Part shown: positions 45,330-55,428 of the stretch, piece after piece
How the letters are laid out: the number at the start of each line of letters is the position of its first letter
Position numbering within the stretch: the first letter of the stretch is position 1
Assembly (NCBI GenBank): GCA_001599715.1
Contig: BCHU01000006.1
Span: forward strand, 62,001-126,000
Direction: 5' to 3'
Source: Phaeotremella fagi
Lineage: Eukaryota; Basidiomycota; Tremellomycetes; Tremellales; Phaeotremellaceae
Length of the DNA: 64,000 bases
Notes under the pieces: generated by a model
The model's input: only the letters and a program-made list of their open reading frames with translations
Told to the model about the DNA's origin: nothing
The model's database searches: none
Position numbers and translations under genes: made by a program

Positions 45330-45629
45330 TTAAACCAAGGAAATGAACCGTCCGTGAATCCGATTGAAAGGAATACGGTTAAGCATAGCCTCGCCACCCT
45401 CTAACGTAACTCTTGAATTATAATCTAATCTCTCATCCATTCTATTGGATGGATTGTCTGTCCGTTCTAATCGGATCATCATTCTCTGATTATCGACACA
45501 GCTTAAAGTGTAATTAACAAGAGATTTGGTTGCGGCAGTGGTGCTGATCTCGTAGTACGTTTGTCTGAAAGCCAAGATGATATAGAGTGCCTCAGTGCCA
45601 ATCCCGTTCAGATCGGTCAAGTTAGTCAC
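45330..45629 (-). CDS. Uncertain minus-strand coding segment, possibly 3' exon(s) of the F-box gene
   Basis: An open frame of 99 residues with normal composition (ALYIILAFRQTYYEI, NYTLSCVDNQRMMIRLERTD). A second coding-like stretch lies just upstream at about 45640-45700 in another frame (RIKPSNPNPPLVYRL). Together with the frame 45736-46029 these could be further exons of the F-box gene at 45887-46828, or a separate small gene. I could not find a splice model that clearly joins them. Confidence 0.3.
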   Translation of the reverse strand: MTNLTDLNGIGTEALYIILAFRQTYYEISTTAATKSLVNYTLSCVDNQRMMIRLERTDNPSNRMDERLDYNSRVTLEGGEAMLNRIPFNRIHGRFISLV

Positions 45630-45886
45630 TGCTTTTGATTACAGTGGCATTCGGATCATGGTCAAGTCTATATACAAGCGGTGGATTTGGATTGGAGGGT
45701 TTGATTCGATCTATGAGTATGTTACATAGAACGTTTCAGGTCATGCAGATTGATTGGTAGTCAGTAATTGCGGAGCAAGTAACAGAAAGTAGGTTTACAT
45801 GATACTCTAACTCCTCGCATTTACCCCATAATCCTAGTGCATCATCACCAATCTTGCATCTCCCGTGCAAAACCCAACCCAGCGCA

Positions 45887-46828
45887 CTAATACCGCAGTC
45901 TCTTCCAACAATCATCCATTTCCTTCTTCCCGAGTCCCAGACTCTCCAAAGAGGATCGTATACCGTTCCCAACCATGAATCTACTTCTGAAATTACAAAG
46001 TTCAAAGTCGTAACCGGGAACAGTATCATTCAATTCCAACACCCTTCCCAAGTCGATGGTTCTGACGCTACAATTTTGCTTTTCCATAACAATCTTGGTG
46101 AGTTTAGTACCAATCTGAGTGAAGTATTCCGGAACGTCTTTATCTGACACTTGCGTTAAAGATTTGGATTTTTTCAGTGTTGGGCTGATATGGAAGAGTA
46201 AAGTGATCTCTCTTATCTTCGAGTTTGAGATATCAAACCTGGAAAAGAATGAAATAATGTGTTGAGTATTTGAGTCGCCGACAGGTATACAGGGATCAAT
46301 GACGAAAGCAAGCTTTCTAGCTGACAGGAGGAAAATATGTGGGATGGGTTCAACCCATGAATCCGTCCTTAATGGAAGTGGTCCCACCATTACTTTCTTG
46401 ACAGATTTGTTGAATTGATCTTCGGTCGGTTCAGTAACCTTTTTCAATGGGATTGTTGATGGGATAAGAACTATGGTTTTGAGATTGATCAACTCGTTGA
46501 GATTTGGATAAATCAGTTGGTGTGACAATTCAATCGTGAGTTCTTTGATCGAATTGAAACAAGTTGTTTTGAGCCATCGTAATCCCTCATTGGAATTTTC
46601 TGAGATACTGTTAAACGGTAAACCAGTCTTGACGGATAAGGTTGTCGATTTGTAGATTGTTGTTGAGAGAGTTTCAAACCATAGTTTCGATGTTCTCACC
46701 AATGCTTTTGAGGGGTTCTCGATAAATGAAATTATCAGGATTTGAACTTCTGGTGGGAATGGAGTTGGGGTTGCTTCTTTGGTTTGGTTTGACATTGTGG
46801 ATTTGAATGGATGAAGATTGGATTGCAT
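45887..46828 (-). CDS. F-box-like protein
   Basis: A single open frame of 313 residues; an internal start at 46795 (MSNQTKEATP) is also possible. The N-terminal block FPPEVQILIISFIENPSKAL followed by VRTSKLWFETLSTTIYKS is a typical F-box, which docks on Skp1 in SCF ubiquitin ligases. The remainder has scattered Leu-rich strands (LKTTCFNSIKELTIELSH, NLKTIVLIPSTI) but no clear repeat domain. The last 48 residues overlap another frame (45736-46029) that reads WLGTVYDPLWRVWDSGRRKW and looks at least as protein-like, so the C-terminus may be spliced differently. Confidence 0.6.
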   Translation of the reverse strand: MQSNLHPFKSTMSNQTKEATPTPFPPEVQILIISFIENPSKALVRTSKLWFETLSTTIYKSTTLSVKTGLPFNSISENSNEGLRWLKTTCFNSIKELTIELSHQLIYPNLNELINLKTIVLIPSTIPLKKVTEPTEDQFNKSVKKVMVGPLPLRTDSWVEPIPHIFLLSARKLAFVIDPCIPVGDSNTQHIISFFSRFDISNSKIREITLLFHISPTLKKSKSLTQVSDKDVPEYFTQIGTKLTKIVMEKQNCSVRTIDLGRVLELNDTVPGYDFELCNFRSRFMVGNGIRSSLESLGLGKKEMDDCWKRLRY

Positions 46829-46997
46829 GAAAGATGATGTTGTTGATGTGGAGGTTACTCATTGCAACACACAAGTCAAAGCGGTGTTTCGTTTCAGCCT
46901 CAGCTCAAATCGAAAAGATGAATGCATTATACAATTACAAAGAGAAAAAAATCATCGTTATCTATAAACGTAAATCGTACAATTCCCACTCCAGAAA

Positions 46998-48551
46998 TCA
47001 CAACAAGACATCACTAGGTCTAACGATTTTCAAAGAAACCTCTGGAATATCGACTTGATCGAATTTCCCACCCTCCCTCTCTAGATATTCCGTCTCCTCT
47101 TGTCCAACTCTATCGACGTCGAACCACCAATTCTTCTTTCCCATGAATGGGGAGAGATAGGATCGAAGTGTAAGAGCGAGAGCACGTTGTTTATCCGCCA
47201 AAATCTGTTTCGACCAGTTCAGTCAACTAACTCTCAAGACCAATCGAAATAACTGATAAACTCACCTCCTTCTTGATCTCCCTCCATAACTCTGGTTTAT
47301 CAGAGATGACACTCTTAATCCCCCATCTAGCACACTGTCTCATCTTCTCAGCATCATTAACTGTCCAAGCACAAATCGTCTTCCCGTTCCTCTTAGCCTC
47401 CTCACGAAAACGTTTCCCATCGTTCGAAGCTAGCAACTCATAATAAATCGAGAAACCGTGGACAGCTTTGAAGAAATATTTTCGGGATTCGGCGAGTGAC
47501 ATGGTTATAGCGTATCTTGGGAGGTAGGGTAGGATTTCTACGGCTGGGACGATGAATTTGGGCTATAGTTGGAGGTTTAGTGTTTTAATTCGTTTCAAAG
47601 GTAGAGTTAACTTACGTGCCAGATACCTAGGATTATTCTTGGGGCTAATTTCGTCGCCCAATCTTCGTATCCTTCGACAGCAAGTTTCATCAACCCAAAC
47701 AATCTAACAGGATCGTTTTCGACTTTACAATCGATCTAAGTGAAGTTAGTAATCAGCTAAAAACAAAGCTGTCGGGAAAAAGACAGTTAGTTATCGACAC
47801 TCACATTCAATTTAACATGTTGATTCTCAGGTATCATCAAGATATCCAAAACCTCAGTGAACTGGGGTATAGGTTGATGAGGAGCTTCAAGGGTCCTAAC
47901 GTGTCTACCGGTGTTAATTATCAAACCTGATGATTGAACCTACTCTAAAACCCCGTTCCAAGGTTGTGAATCGATTCTACCTTTCCCATCTGTCGTTCGC
48001 GATATCTCTGGATCGTGAAACATGACCAAAACGTTATCTGATGTCATGTGGATATCTGTGACATTTGTGTTAATCCACAATCCTTTCGACGGTGGAGTCT
48101 GAATAGATTACACACCCGTTTCGATACCGTCTGCACCTGCTTTACAGGCTTCGATGAATGATGCTCGTGTGTTTTCGGCTGTGGTGAGATTAGCATTTCA
48201 TTCCCCTAAATGAACAAATGTTTGATGATGAGGACGACCTACGATAGGTAGCTGAAGCCTAATTCCACTTCAAATCAGTAAGAATCCCCGTTTAAATAAA
48301 CAGATTGAACGTACACCTCTATGACCCCAACATTCAGGCATCTCCCAACCCTCCTCTCCCTGTTGCCGTTGCTGTTGCTTCTTATCATCTAGAGATGAAA
48401 AGTTCTCGTCGTGCGCACGATCAAGTGAGAAAGTCGATAGAGCGGGTGATTTGAGTAGGGTCGAGTAAGCTGGTGAAGCTGCTGATGAGGATGGTGAGAG
48501 GTTTGGGGTGGGTAGGGATGAGGATCCTTGACCTTGGGGTTGGAGTGACAT
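46998..48551 (-). CDS. Glycerophosphodiester phosphodiesterase (GDPD family)
   Basis: Eight exons: 48551-48315, 48258-48243, 48178-48116, 48055-47944, 47904-47805, 47735-47616, 47562-47266, 47204-46998; 383 residues. Hydrolyses glycerophosphodiesters to glycerol-3-phosphate and an alcohol. The catalytic set is complete: GHRG (His77, Arg78), ENTRASF (Glu86), and the metal-binding E-x-D of GIETDIHM (Glu104, Asp106) followed by MFHD (His119). KLNIDCKVEND and the closing ICAWTVND...GIKSVISDKPEL match the TIM-barrel core. No signal peptide, so probably cytosolic. The Ser/Pro and Gln-rich first 70 residues are an extension. Exon 2 is 16 nt and encodes ASATY. Confidence 0.85.
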
Positions 48552-49590
48552 TGTGGCGGTAAGATATTATTGTGATAACACTTGAAATCTGAAGAAAGAG
48601 GAGGAGGTTTTTATCATTCAATGTCGGAGATTTGAGGGGTAGGGTCGCTGATTGGTAGAGTAAGAATTCCTTTGTGAGTGAATGAATTGAAAGGAGAGAT
48701 TAATGATATTTACCGATAAAATCAGTCCCAGAAAACTACAAAGAAACGTGCGTCTGATTTGATGAATTAAAGGATGTTGAGTGACACGTTCGATACCAAA
48801 ATTCAAGTTGATGTAACCAAAAAGAGATGATTATGAGGTTGTAGCTGTTGTTGATTGTCGTTAAGATTAATACACAAGAACCGATCTATTTCTATTCTAT
48901 TTGTCTATATATTATTTGACATCTAAATCCAAGTGGCTAACATAGAAACCGAAACCGAAACGGTGGCGAGGTGGGTGATCGTCCAACGAGGTAGAGAGGA
49001 GAGATGCCGGTGAAAGGGGGATGTTGATCACCGGACTTAACTCTGATTGTAATCAATCAATGATCAAAGCAGAGAAGCACAACTGCAAAATCTTTGGGGA
49101 CAATTGATTGATTAATAAATGTTAACTTGAAATTGCCTTTTCCTCGTGTGTTATCAATGTTGATCAACGTTTGGTGGCGTAAATTCTCGGCTCGCTAGTA
49201 TTGAATTTTGACAGTGTGATCCTGTTGTTTGTTTGCAAGTGAGGCTATGATTTGCACAGGTTTAGGTTTCTTGCCAAGTGATCACTTGATGTTGAGTCTG
49301 GTACGGTGTCGGTGTGGGTTATTTGGATGTTCCATGCATGATCTCCTTTTTTGGAGTATTTGGTGATAAATTTTTATTTTTGGTTCAGATTTACTGATAA
49401 GGAATCACAGATAATTATGACGCGTGGAAGTGGCATTCTTAAAATAACCTACTGGTACAGGTATGTTCAATATGCCAGCTACCGACGTACAGCTTTGAAA
49501 GTCACTTTCATTGCAGAGCAAGGTACGTGTGAGTGTATACGATGCATGGCCATCTACATCGTATTAGTGGTAAAGTGGGAGATACAACAT
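48552..49590. other. Intergenic region without a gene
   Basis: About 1.04 kb upstream of the GDPD gene and downstream of the esterase gene. I see no coding frame with family resemblance and no RNA gene; the sequence is A/T-rich with several TTGATCA-like short inverted repeats near 49020-49170. Confidence 0.35.
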
Positions 49591-50753
49591 CTACGCCCCA
49601 GGTCCACCTTTTATACCCTCAAGAACACTTTCAGGTCTGCTCATGTCAACTTCATCAAAGCTGAACAAATAATTAGTAGATACAACAACCAAGGGTAAAA
49701 TCACCCACTTGGGAACAGTAAATGGACAGTCTGCTACATCCTCCCAATCTAATCCGCGACCCTTAAATGTAGTTTTAACGAGTTGCCTATATTCTTTCCA
49801 AAGAACTGCGTAACCTTTGGTAGTGAGATGCAAACCGTCACTAAGATTAAGTGATATGAAGATGAATGTTAGTCACCTTTACACGACAGATGGGTTCGCA
49901 TCCTACTCACGTGAAATAAGGTCTAAGTTCTTCCCCATCACCACCTGCATCCTCCAAAATCGAACTCCACAAATTAATACATCCAATCGAACAACGTTCC
50001 TCATCACCTTTCAACAACCCCTTGAACTCTGCATAAACCTCCAAAACAACATCGACATACTGTTTAGTGACCTCCATACGACGGTGGGATTTACCAGCTG
50101 AATCTAGCATGGAGGGTAGGAAAGGTGGTGGGGTGATTAAGACAATTGAGAGACCTTTGGAATTTGGTGAGGTGAGATCGGGGTGGGCTACTTGGTATGA
50201 AGAAGTTTTGGAGGTTAGGTTGTTGAGAAACTTTCGGAGGTTGGAACGGTAAGTGTCGAGGGGGACGTGTTGGTTTGTCGATGCTCCTGTTACGACGGCG
50301 TCGTTTGTGCCTTATACCATGGTTTTAGTGAATGGATCATGATATTAGGGGTCAGCTTACCGAACCATAATGTGACTAATCGGATTCTTGGTACACCTGT
50401 CGTACCCTTCTTAACAAAGATGCGATCGAAGAGAGGAGCAGCACTAATAGACTGTCAAATTTGATTCTCAACAACCAAATAACCTACATGTTGGTGTTAT
50501 ACCCTCCGAAACCTCGATTTAAAATGTCAAGTTGACGACGATACCATTCTGTCCTCATTGTTAGTACGTATCATCCGTGAGATTAGATGGGATGACTGAC
50601 CACACATCAACGCTTGGAGTGTACTTGGTACATCCTGTCTTGAAGTTAGGGAATCGCCCTATCGTCAAGGAAGGGTTAAGCCTGCACTGGTTTATCTGCA
50701 TTCTTGGGGTTACTTACGAACAACACTGCTGCGTCTTGGAGTACAGCTGCCAT
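49591..50753 (-). CDS. GDSL/SGNH esterase, isoamyl-acetate hydrolase type
   Basis: Seven exons: 50753-50718, 50658-50601, 50548-50488, 50443-50361, 50310-49911, 49840-49709, 49660-49591; 279 residues. All SGNH blocks are present: FGDSL (Ser15), LNRGFGGYNT (Gly block), GTNDA (Asn82), and DGLHLT (Asp214, His217). The closest known layout is the yeast Iah1 ester hydrolase. No signal peptide, so probably cytosolic. The last intron uses a GTGGG donor with a TACTAAT branch site. The natural ester is unknown. Confidence 0.82.
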
Positions 50754-51100
50754 CTTTGTATCTATCTACCTTTTCCTTGAAGTGATACTCTCTACTCTAA
50801 GTGTATTCCATACATTCTTAAGTCCTCCACTGTGATTTGGGCTCATCGCTCACTACCGGTCCGGTTAGTTTAATCCACCGAAAATTCTCCATACCATATG
50901 GTGTGGCAAGTGGCAAATCAATATCATTCATTCACAGGCTACTTGTACACGAATTGCTTGATTCATATGTCCAACGATAACTAACCACAACCCAAACAGA
51001 CAAATAACAACCCCATTCAACAACTTGAGGTACAAATTTTCACCAAAGAAACTGATAAACCAATCAAACATCAACCTCAAGTACTCATACTGTACAAGTA
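50754..51100. other. Gap between the esterase and the sugar permease genes
   Basis: 347 bases; no gene seen. Contains GTACTCATACTGTAC near 51080, one base off the GTACTCGTAC motif. Confidence 0.3.
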
Positions 51101-53212
51101 TCAAGCGTGAATCTGACCTAACTCCTCTCTGTCACGTTTAGCACGTTCCCTAGCAGCTCTAGCTAAATCGAATGATTTTCGTTTAGGATTAGAACTAGCG
51201 AAAATGGTGTCCATATCCTCCAAGCTCAATTGTTTAGTTTCGACAACCCAATGATAGATGACGACAAGACCGACGACGTCCCAAGCGCAGAAAATTAGAT
51301 ATGCTGAATGGGTATGTTAGTTCCAAGTTTAGGTTGGGGGTTCATTGGACTTACTCTTCCAGTTCAAGACTGCTAGGGCTGAAGGGAGACCGAAAGTGTT
51401 GATCAAGGATACGGCGTTGGTGCAGATACCCTGTAGAGCTAGACCTTTTGCTCTGTTCTCGTAAGAAAGGACTTCAGCTGGGTAAAGAGCTTGAAGTGGT
51501 GTCCAACCGAAAGAGAAGAAGACCATGAAGAGGACTGGGTAAAAGGTCAGTAAAAAGTAGAACCAAGAAAGTGATCATGACATACAAATGAAAGATATAC
51601 CAGCGTTAGCGCGAACATCGGAAGTTTCACCTGAAGGTGAAAGTAAACCTGCGACGATTGCCATTCCAATCATACATGATACAGCGGAGAACAGCATTAA
51701 TTTTCGTCTTCCGACGTGATCTGTTAAAGCTGTTCCTGTGAGGGCACCAATGAAAGAGGTGACTGAATTAACGAAATTCAATACACGTTGACGATCGGGT
51801 GAGGTGATACCAGCTTGGAGAAGGAGTGTTGGAAGGAAATCTATTCCCATGGATTAGAACCATGAAATCATCAGAAACAGATCTGACTTACAAGTAATCA
51901 GACCGTTACCTGATAATTGACCCCAACAAGAAACGATGAAGCAAAGACCGAATCGATATCTAGCACTGGCAGTGGCGAACAACGCTCTAAAGTCCCAGAA
52001 TCGCTTATCAGCCCCAGAAAGAGAGATGTTCTCTTCGATCTCCATAATCTCCAATTGGATCAATGGGGAATTAGGGTCGTTATGTTTAGAATGATATTTG
52101 GCCAAGATGTCGATGGCTTGTTCTTTCTTTCCGTGGGTGTAGAGCCATCTTGGTGATTCTGGGAGGACGAGGACGAAGAGGATGTTGATAATCGCTGGAG
52201 CTCCTTGCAGGTATAGCAGACCTCTCCAGGCGTAATCTGATGATGTTCTTCCGAATGGGATCGCGATTCCTGATGCTAAGATTTGGCCGACTGCGTTTAG
52301 GATTGATTAGTAAATGATTGAGCATATTTGGACGTATATGTCTTACCATAATAGAATGAATTGAGAAGTCCCATCCATCTACCTCTACTAGCTGGACTGG
52401 TAATCTCAGCCACATAAGATTTACTAAAGTAACCAGTCAATCTCTATTCCCAAGTCGTACCAAAACCACTCACGCAGAAGTTGATCCAACACTACATCCC
52501 AAACCAGTCAAGAATCTTCCACCAATAAACATGCCCATATTACTAGCATTAGCAGTGATGAGAGCTCCAGTCCTATAACACAGTTACACTTCATCAGCAC
52601 AGATTCCAAGAAACAATAAAAACACCACATACAATAAACAAAGATTTCCAATGAACATTGACCATCTTCGACCGAGTTTATCGGGGAGATAGGATGCTGG
52701 GAAAAAGGAAACTACTTGACCGACGGTGTAGATACCCTTCGTGGGGGTTAGTTGGGTCTAGGATATGGTAAGGGAGACCACTTACGAAGACGATTCCTGT
52801 CTTACTGGCGGTCGATCCGTTTGGGTCAATACCGAAATAAGTCTGGTATTGGGTGATACTGTTGATACTGGACATGACAGTTCCATCAAAACCTGAAGGA
52901 GTATTAGAAGAACAATAAATACATTGTAACTACGACCATTGATTTTTAAAATGAAATATGAAACTCACCATTATCACCTGAACACATGCAACAGACCAAG
53001 ATGATCATTGTAAAAGCGAAAGAACGATAACTGATAGCGTCAAGACCAGGATCGACTCTTTGAGCAGCTTTCAAAGCTAGAGTACGATCCTCAGCTGACA
53101 TTCTATGGATGGTACCATGATTCAAATCTTTTAATGAACCGTTTGGAGGAGTAGTCTCAATCTGTTCGACATGTTGGTCGAGATGTTTATCGTTCGATCC
53201 TTGGTACGACAT
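51101..53212 (-). CDS. MFS sugar transporter, lactose-permease-like
   Basis: Nine exons: 53212-52969, 52892-52786, 52736-52633, 52572-52474, 52423-52347, 52290-51892, 51840-51586, 51534-51355, 51303-51101; 555 residues. Sugar-porter marks in order: GFDGTVMSS in helix 1, LPDKLGRRW after helix 2, GRFLTGLGCSVG in helix 4, ITSPASRGR, the PESPRWLYTHGK loop, DHVGRRK in the second half, and ALYPAEVLSYENRAKGLALQ. This fits the Lac12-type di- or monosaccharide H+ symporters of fungi. Start at 53212 (MSYQGSND) chosen over 53266, which adds only leader sequence. The substrate is not predictable. It shares a promoter region with the dioxygenase gene at 53867. Confidence 0.87.
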
Positions 53213-53866
53213 TATGATATGAGATAGATTTTCTAGGGAGGGGAAAGAGAATCCCTGGGTGCTCATATACTTTACTTATATCCAGTTACATGCGTGTTAG
53301 GTTAAAGTAAAGGCGAAAACATACCCCGTATCGGCCCCACTTTCAACTGATCACTGAGCATAAAGTAAATATCCGGGAACCCCACTTCGAAGCTAAATCA
53401 GCTGATGGTTAGAACTATATTTTGACGCTAACGGCTCGATCGGACACCGACTATTGCAGCATGTGGTTCAATCTGTGAATAGTCATTGGCTCGAACGGTA
53501 AATTCTCGCTAGAATTGTAACCTACGTAATAATGTGATTTAATTCACGGTCATACATTTTGGTGAGAAGGATGGCCTTGGCATCGGAAAAAATCAGTAGG
53601 AAGAATGTTATTTTCGGTGGGTTCACGGTAAGCGACGGTTTTTGCCCCACAATAGTTAGTGTCGTTCACATGTTTTCTTCTGAACCTTGTGCTGTTGGAC
53701 AGATGTGACCGGTCCGAAAGGTGTTGTTGTGTGGATGACGATGACTTCGTTCCATGAGAAGCATTGGATGTAGCAATCATTTGACGGAAAAACGCAGCAT
53801 CGCCACCGTACAAGTACATAAGATAACGCTACTCATCACAGACACAACGAACGAGATAAATTCAAA
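53213..53866. other. Divergent region between sugar permease and dioxygenase genes
   Basis: 654 bases, probably a two-way promoter. No gene supported; the minus-strand frame at 53550-53819 has no resemblance to a family. Confidence 0.35.
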
Positions 53867-55289
53867 ATGCCAGACGGAAGTGCTTCACAAACAGCAGACA
53901 TTGACGTTTCTGCCCTACCCAACACAAACTCCAAAGCGAATTTCATCAATGACTTGAAAACCAAAGGTTTTTGCGTTGTTCCATCTGTAATCCCCAAAGA
54001 AAGGGTTGATGGATATATCAACGACGCTTTAACTTGGTTAGAGGAATTTGGACATGGTTTCAAAAGAGACGATAAATCTACTTGGAGGTGAGTCAGATAT
54101 GATTGTGTGGCGGAAATTGAAGTTGCTTTTAGAGAGGATACCTTACCTATAAGTAATAAAGGCGGCCTTTATAACAAGTATGGTATGTATTGAACTTCCT
54201 TGTTGGGATACTGTAACTAGGCTGAAAGCAGTCAATAGCTGTCGGACATGAAGATTGGGTCTGGCGTGCACGATGGTAAGTATCTTGATCGGTTGTATCT
54301 GGACAATAACTAAACAGCAAAACAGTGAACCAGGTGTCATCAAAGCCTTCGAAGAGCTCTGGGGAACAAACGAATTAATAGTCTCATTCGACGGGATGAA
54401 CGTAACCTTCCCATATGGTGAACATGGTCGAACAGATGTGGAGAAAACAACACCATGGCCGTAAGTGACCATTCTATCGACGTTTTTGGTACTGTACAGG
54501 ACTGAACGTACTTAGACATCAAGATCAAAATCCCCATATCAAAGGCTTCCAACTTGCCCAAGGAATCATTGCGATTTCCGAATCAGGACCAGAAGATGGT
54601 GGTCTGGTCGTTTTGTCGAAATCACATTTGTTGCATTCAAAATTCTATGAAGAGAACGGTGGAATCAACGAAGCTAAACGCGGTGGGAAGTTGAATTCGT
54701 AAGTTAATGGACTTTGGAGTCAGAAAAGTAAGGAGCTGATGAATGTTCTCAAAACTAGGTACCATTTCACAGCAGAGGAAGCTGAGTGGTATCGTCAAAA
54801 CGGAGCTGAAGAAGTTAAAGTAAGTCCTCCGATCAATATCCATCTCACCACACAACAGGTCTGCTGTCCAGCAGGTTCAGTCATCATCTGGGATTCCCGT
54901 CTCATCCATTGGAACTGCATGCCGACAGGCAACAGGACAAGAATAGCGACCTATGCATGTTACGCTCCACGTTCATTCGCTTCCGAAGACGATTTAGCTA
55001 GAAAGGCTGAAATCTATCAATCGAGATATTGTACCACCCACGTAAGTCTTGGAAAATTAGTTTTGACGGTTGACTGATTGGGACTTTAGTGGCCTGCAAC
55101 GAATGATGTTCCTTATCTTCAATTTGGACCTCCTGAACGAAATGGTAAACCAGATCCATATCGTACGTCAAGGTTCCTTTTACGACCATATTTGTACTCA
55201 CCTCGCCTTAATTAGATCGCCTACGACCAATGCACGAACCCGTCGAAAACGACACCCTGCTCAGATTAGCTGGTGTCAAGAGTTATTGA
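53867..55289 (+). CDS. Phytanoyl-CoA dioxygenase (PhyH) family protein
   Basis: Nine exons: 53867-54087, 54133-54182, 54239-54275, 54326-54460, 54516-54698, 54759-54819, 54859-55041, 55090-55162, 55216-55289; 338 residues. Fe(II)/2-oxoglutarate oxygenase of the double-stranded beta-helix fold. Metal ligands are visible: H-x-D in WPHQDQNP (His149, Asp151) and the distal His in SRLIHWN (His246), with Arg255 (GNRTRIA) placed to bind 2-oxoglutarate. The N-terminal block GFCVVPSVIPKERVDGYI is typical. No targeting sequence is evident; the C-terminus ends LAGVKSY. The substrate is unknown; fungal relatives act on lipids or small metabolites. Confidence 0.85.
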
Positions 55290-55428
55290 ATGGATACGAT
55301 ATGCTCTGCTCTGCTATGTATATACTGTATTTGCGAACACGCCATTGTCAAGTGATATCATATATATGCAAATTGTATAAAAAGTATAAAAACCAAAACC
55401 AAAAACCAACCAAAAAGACACCGTTCAC

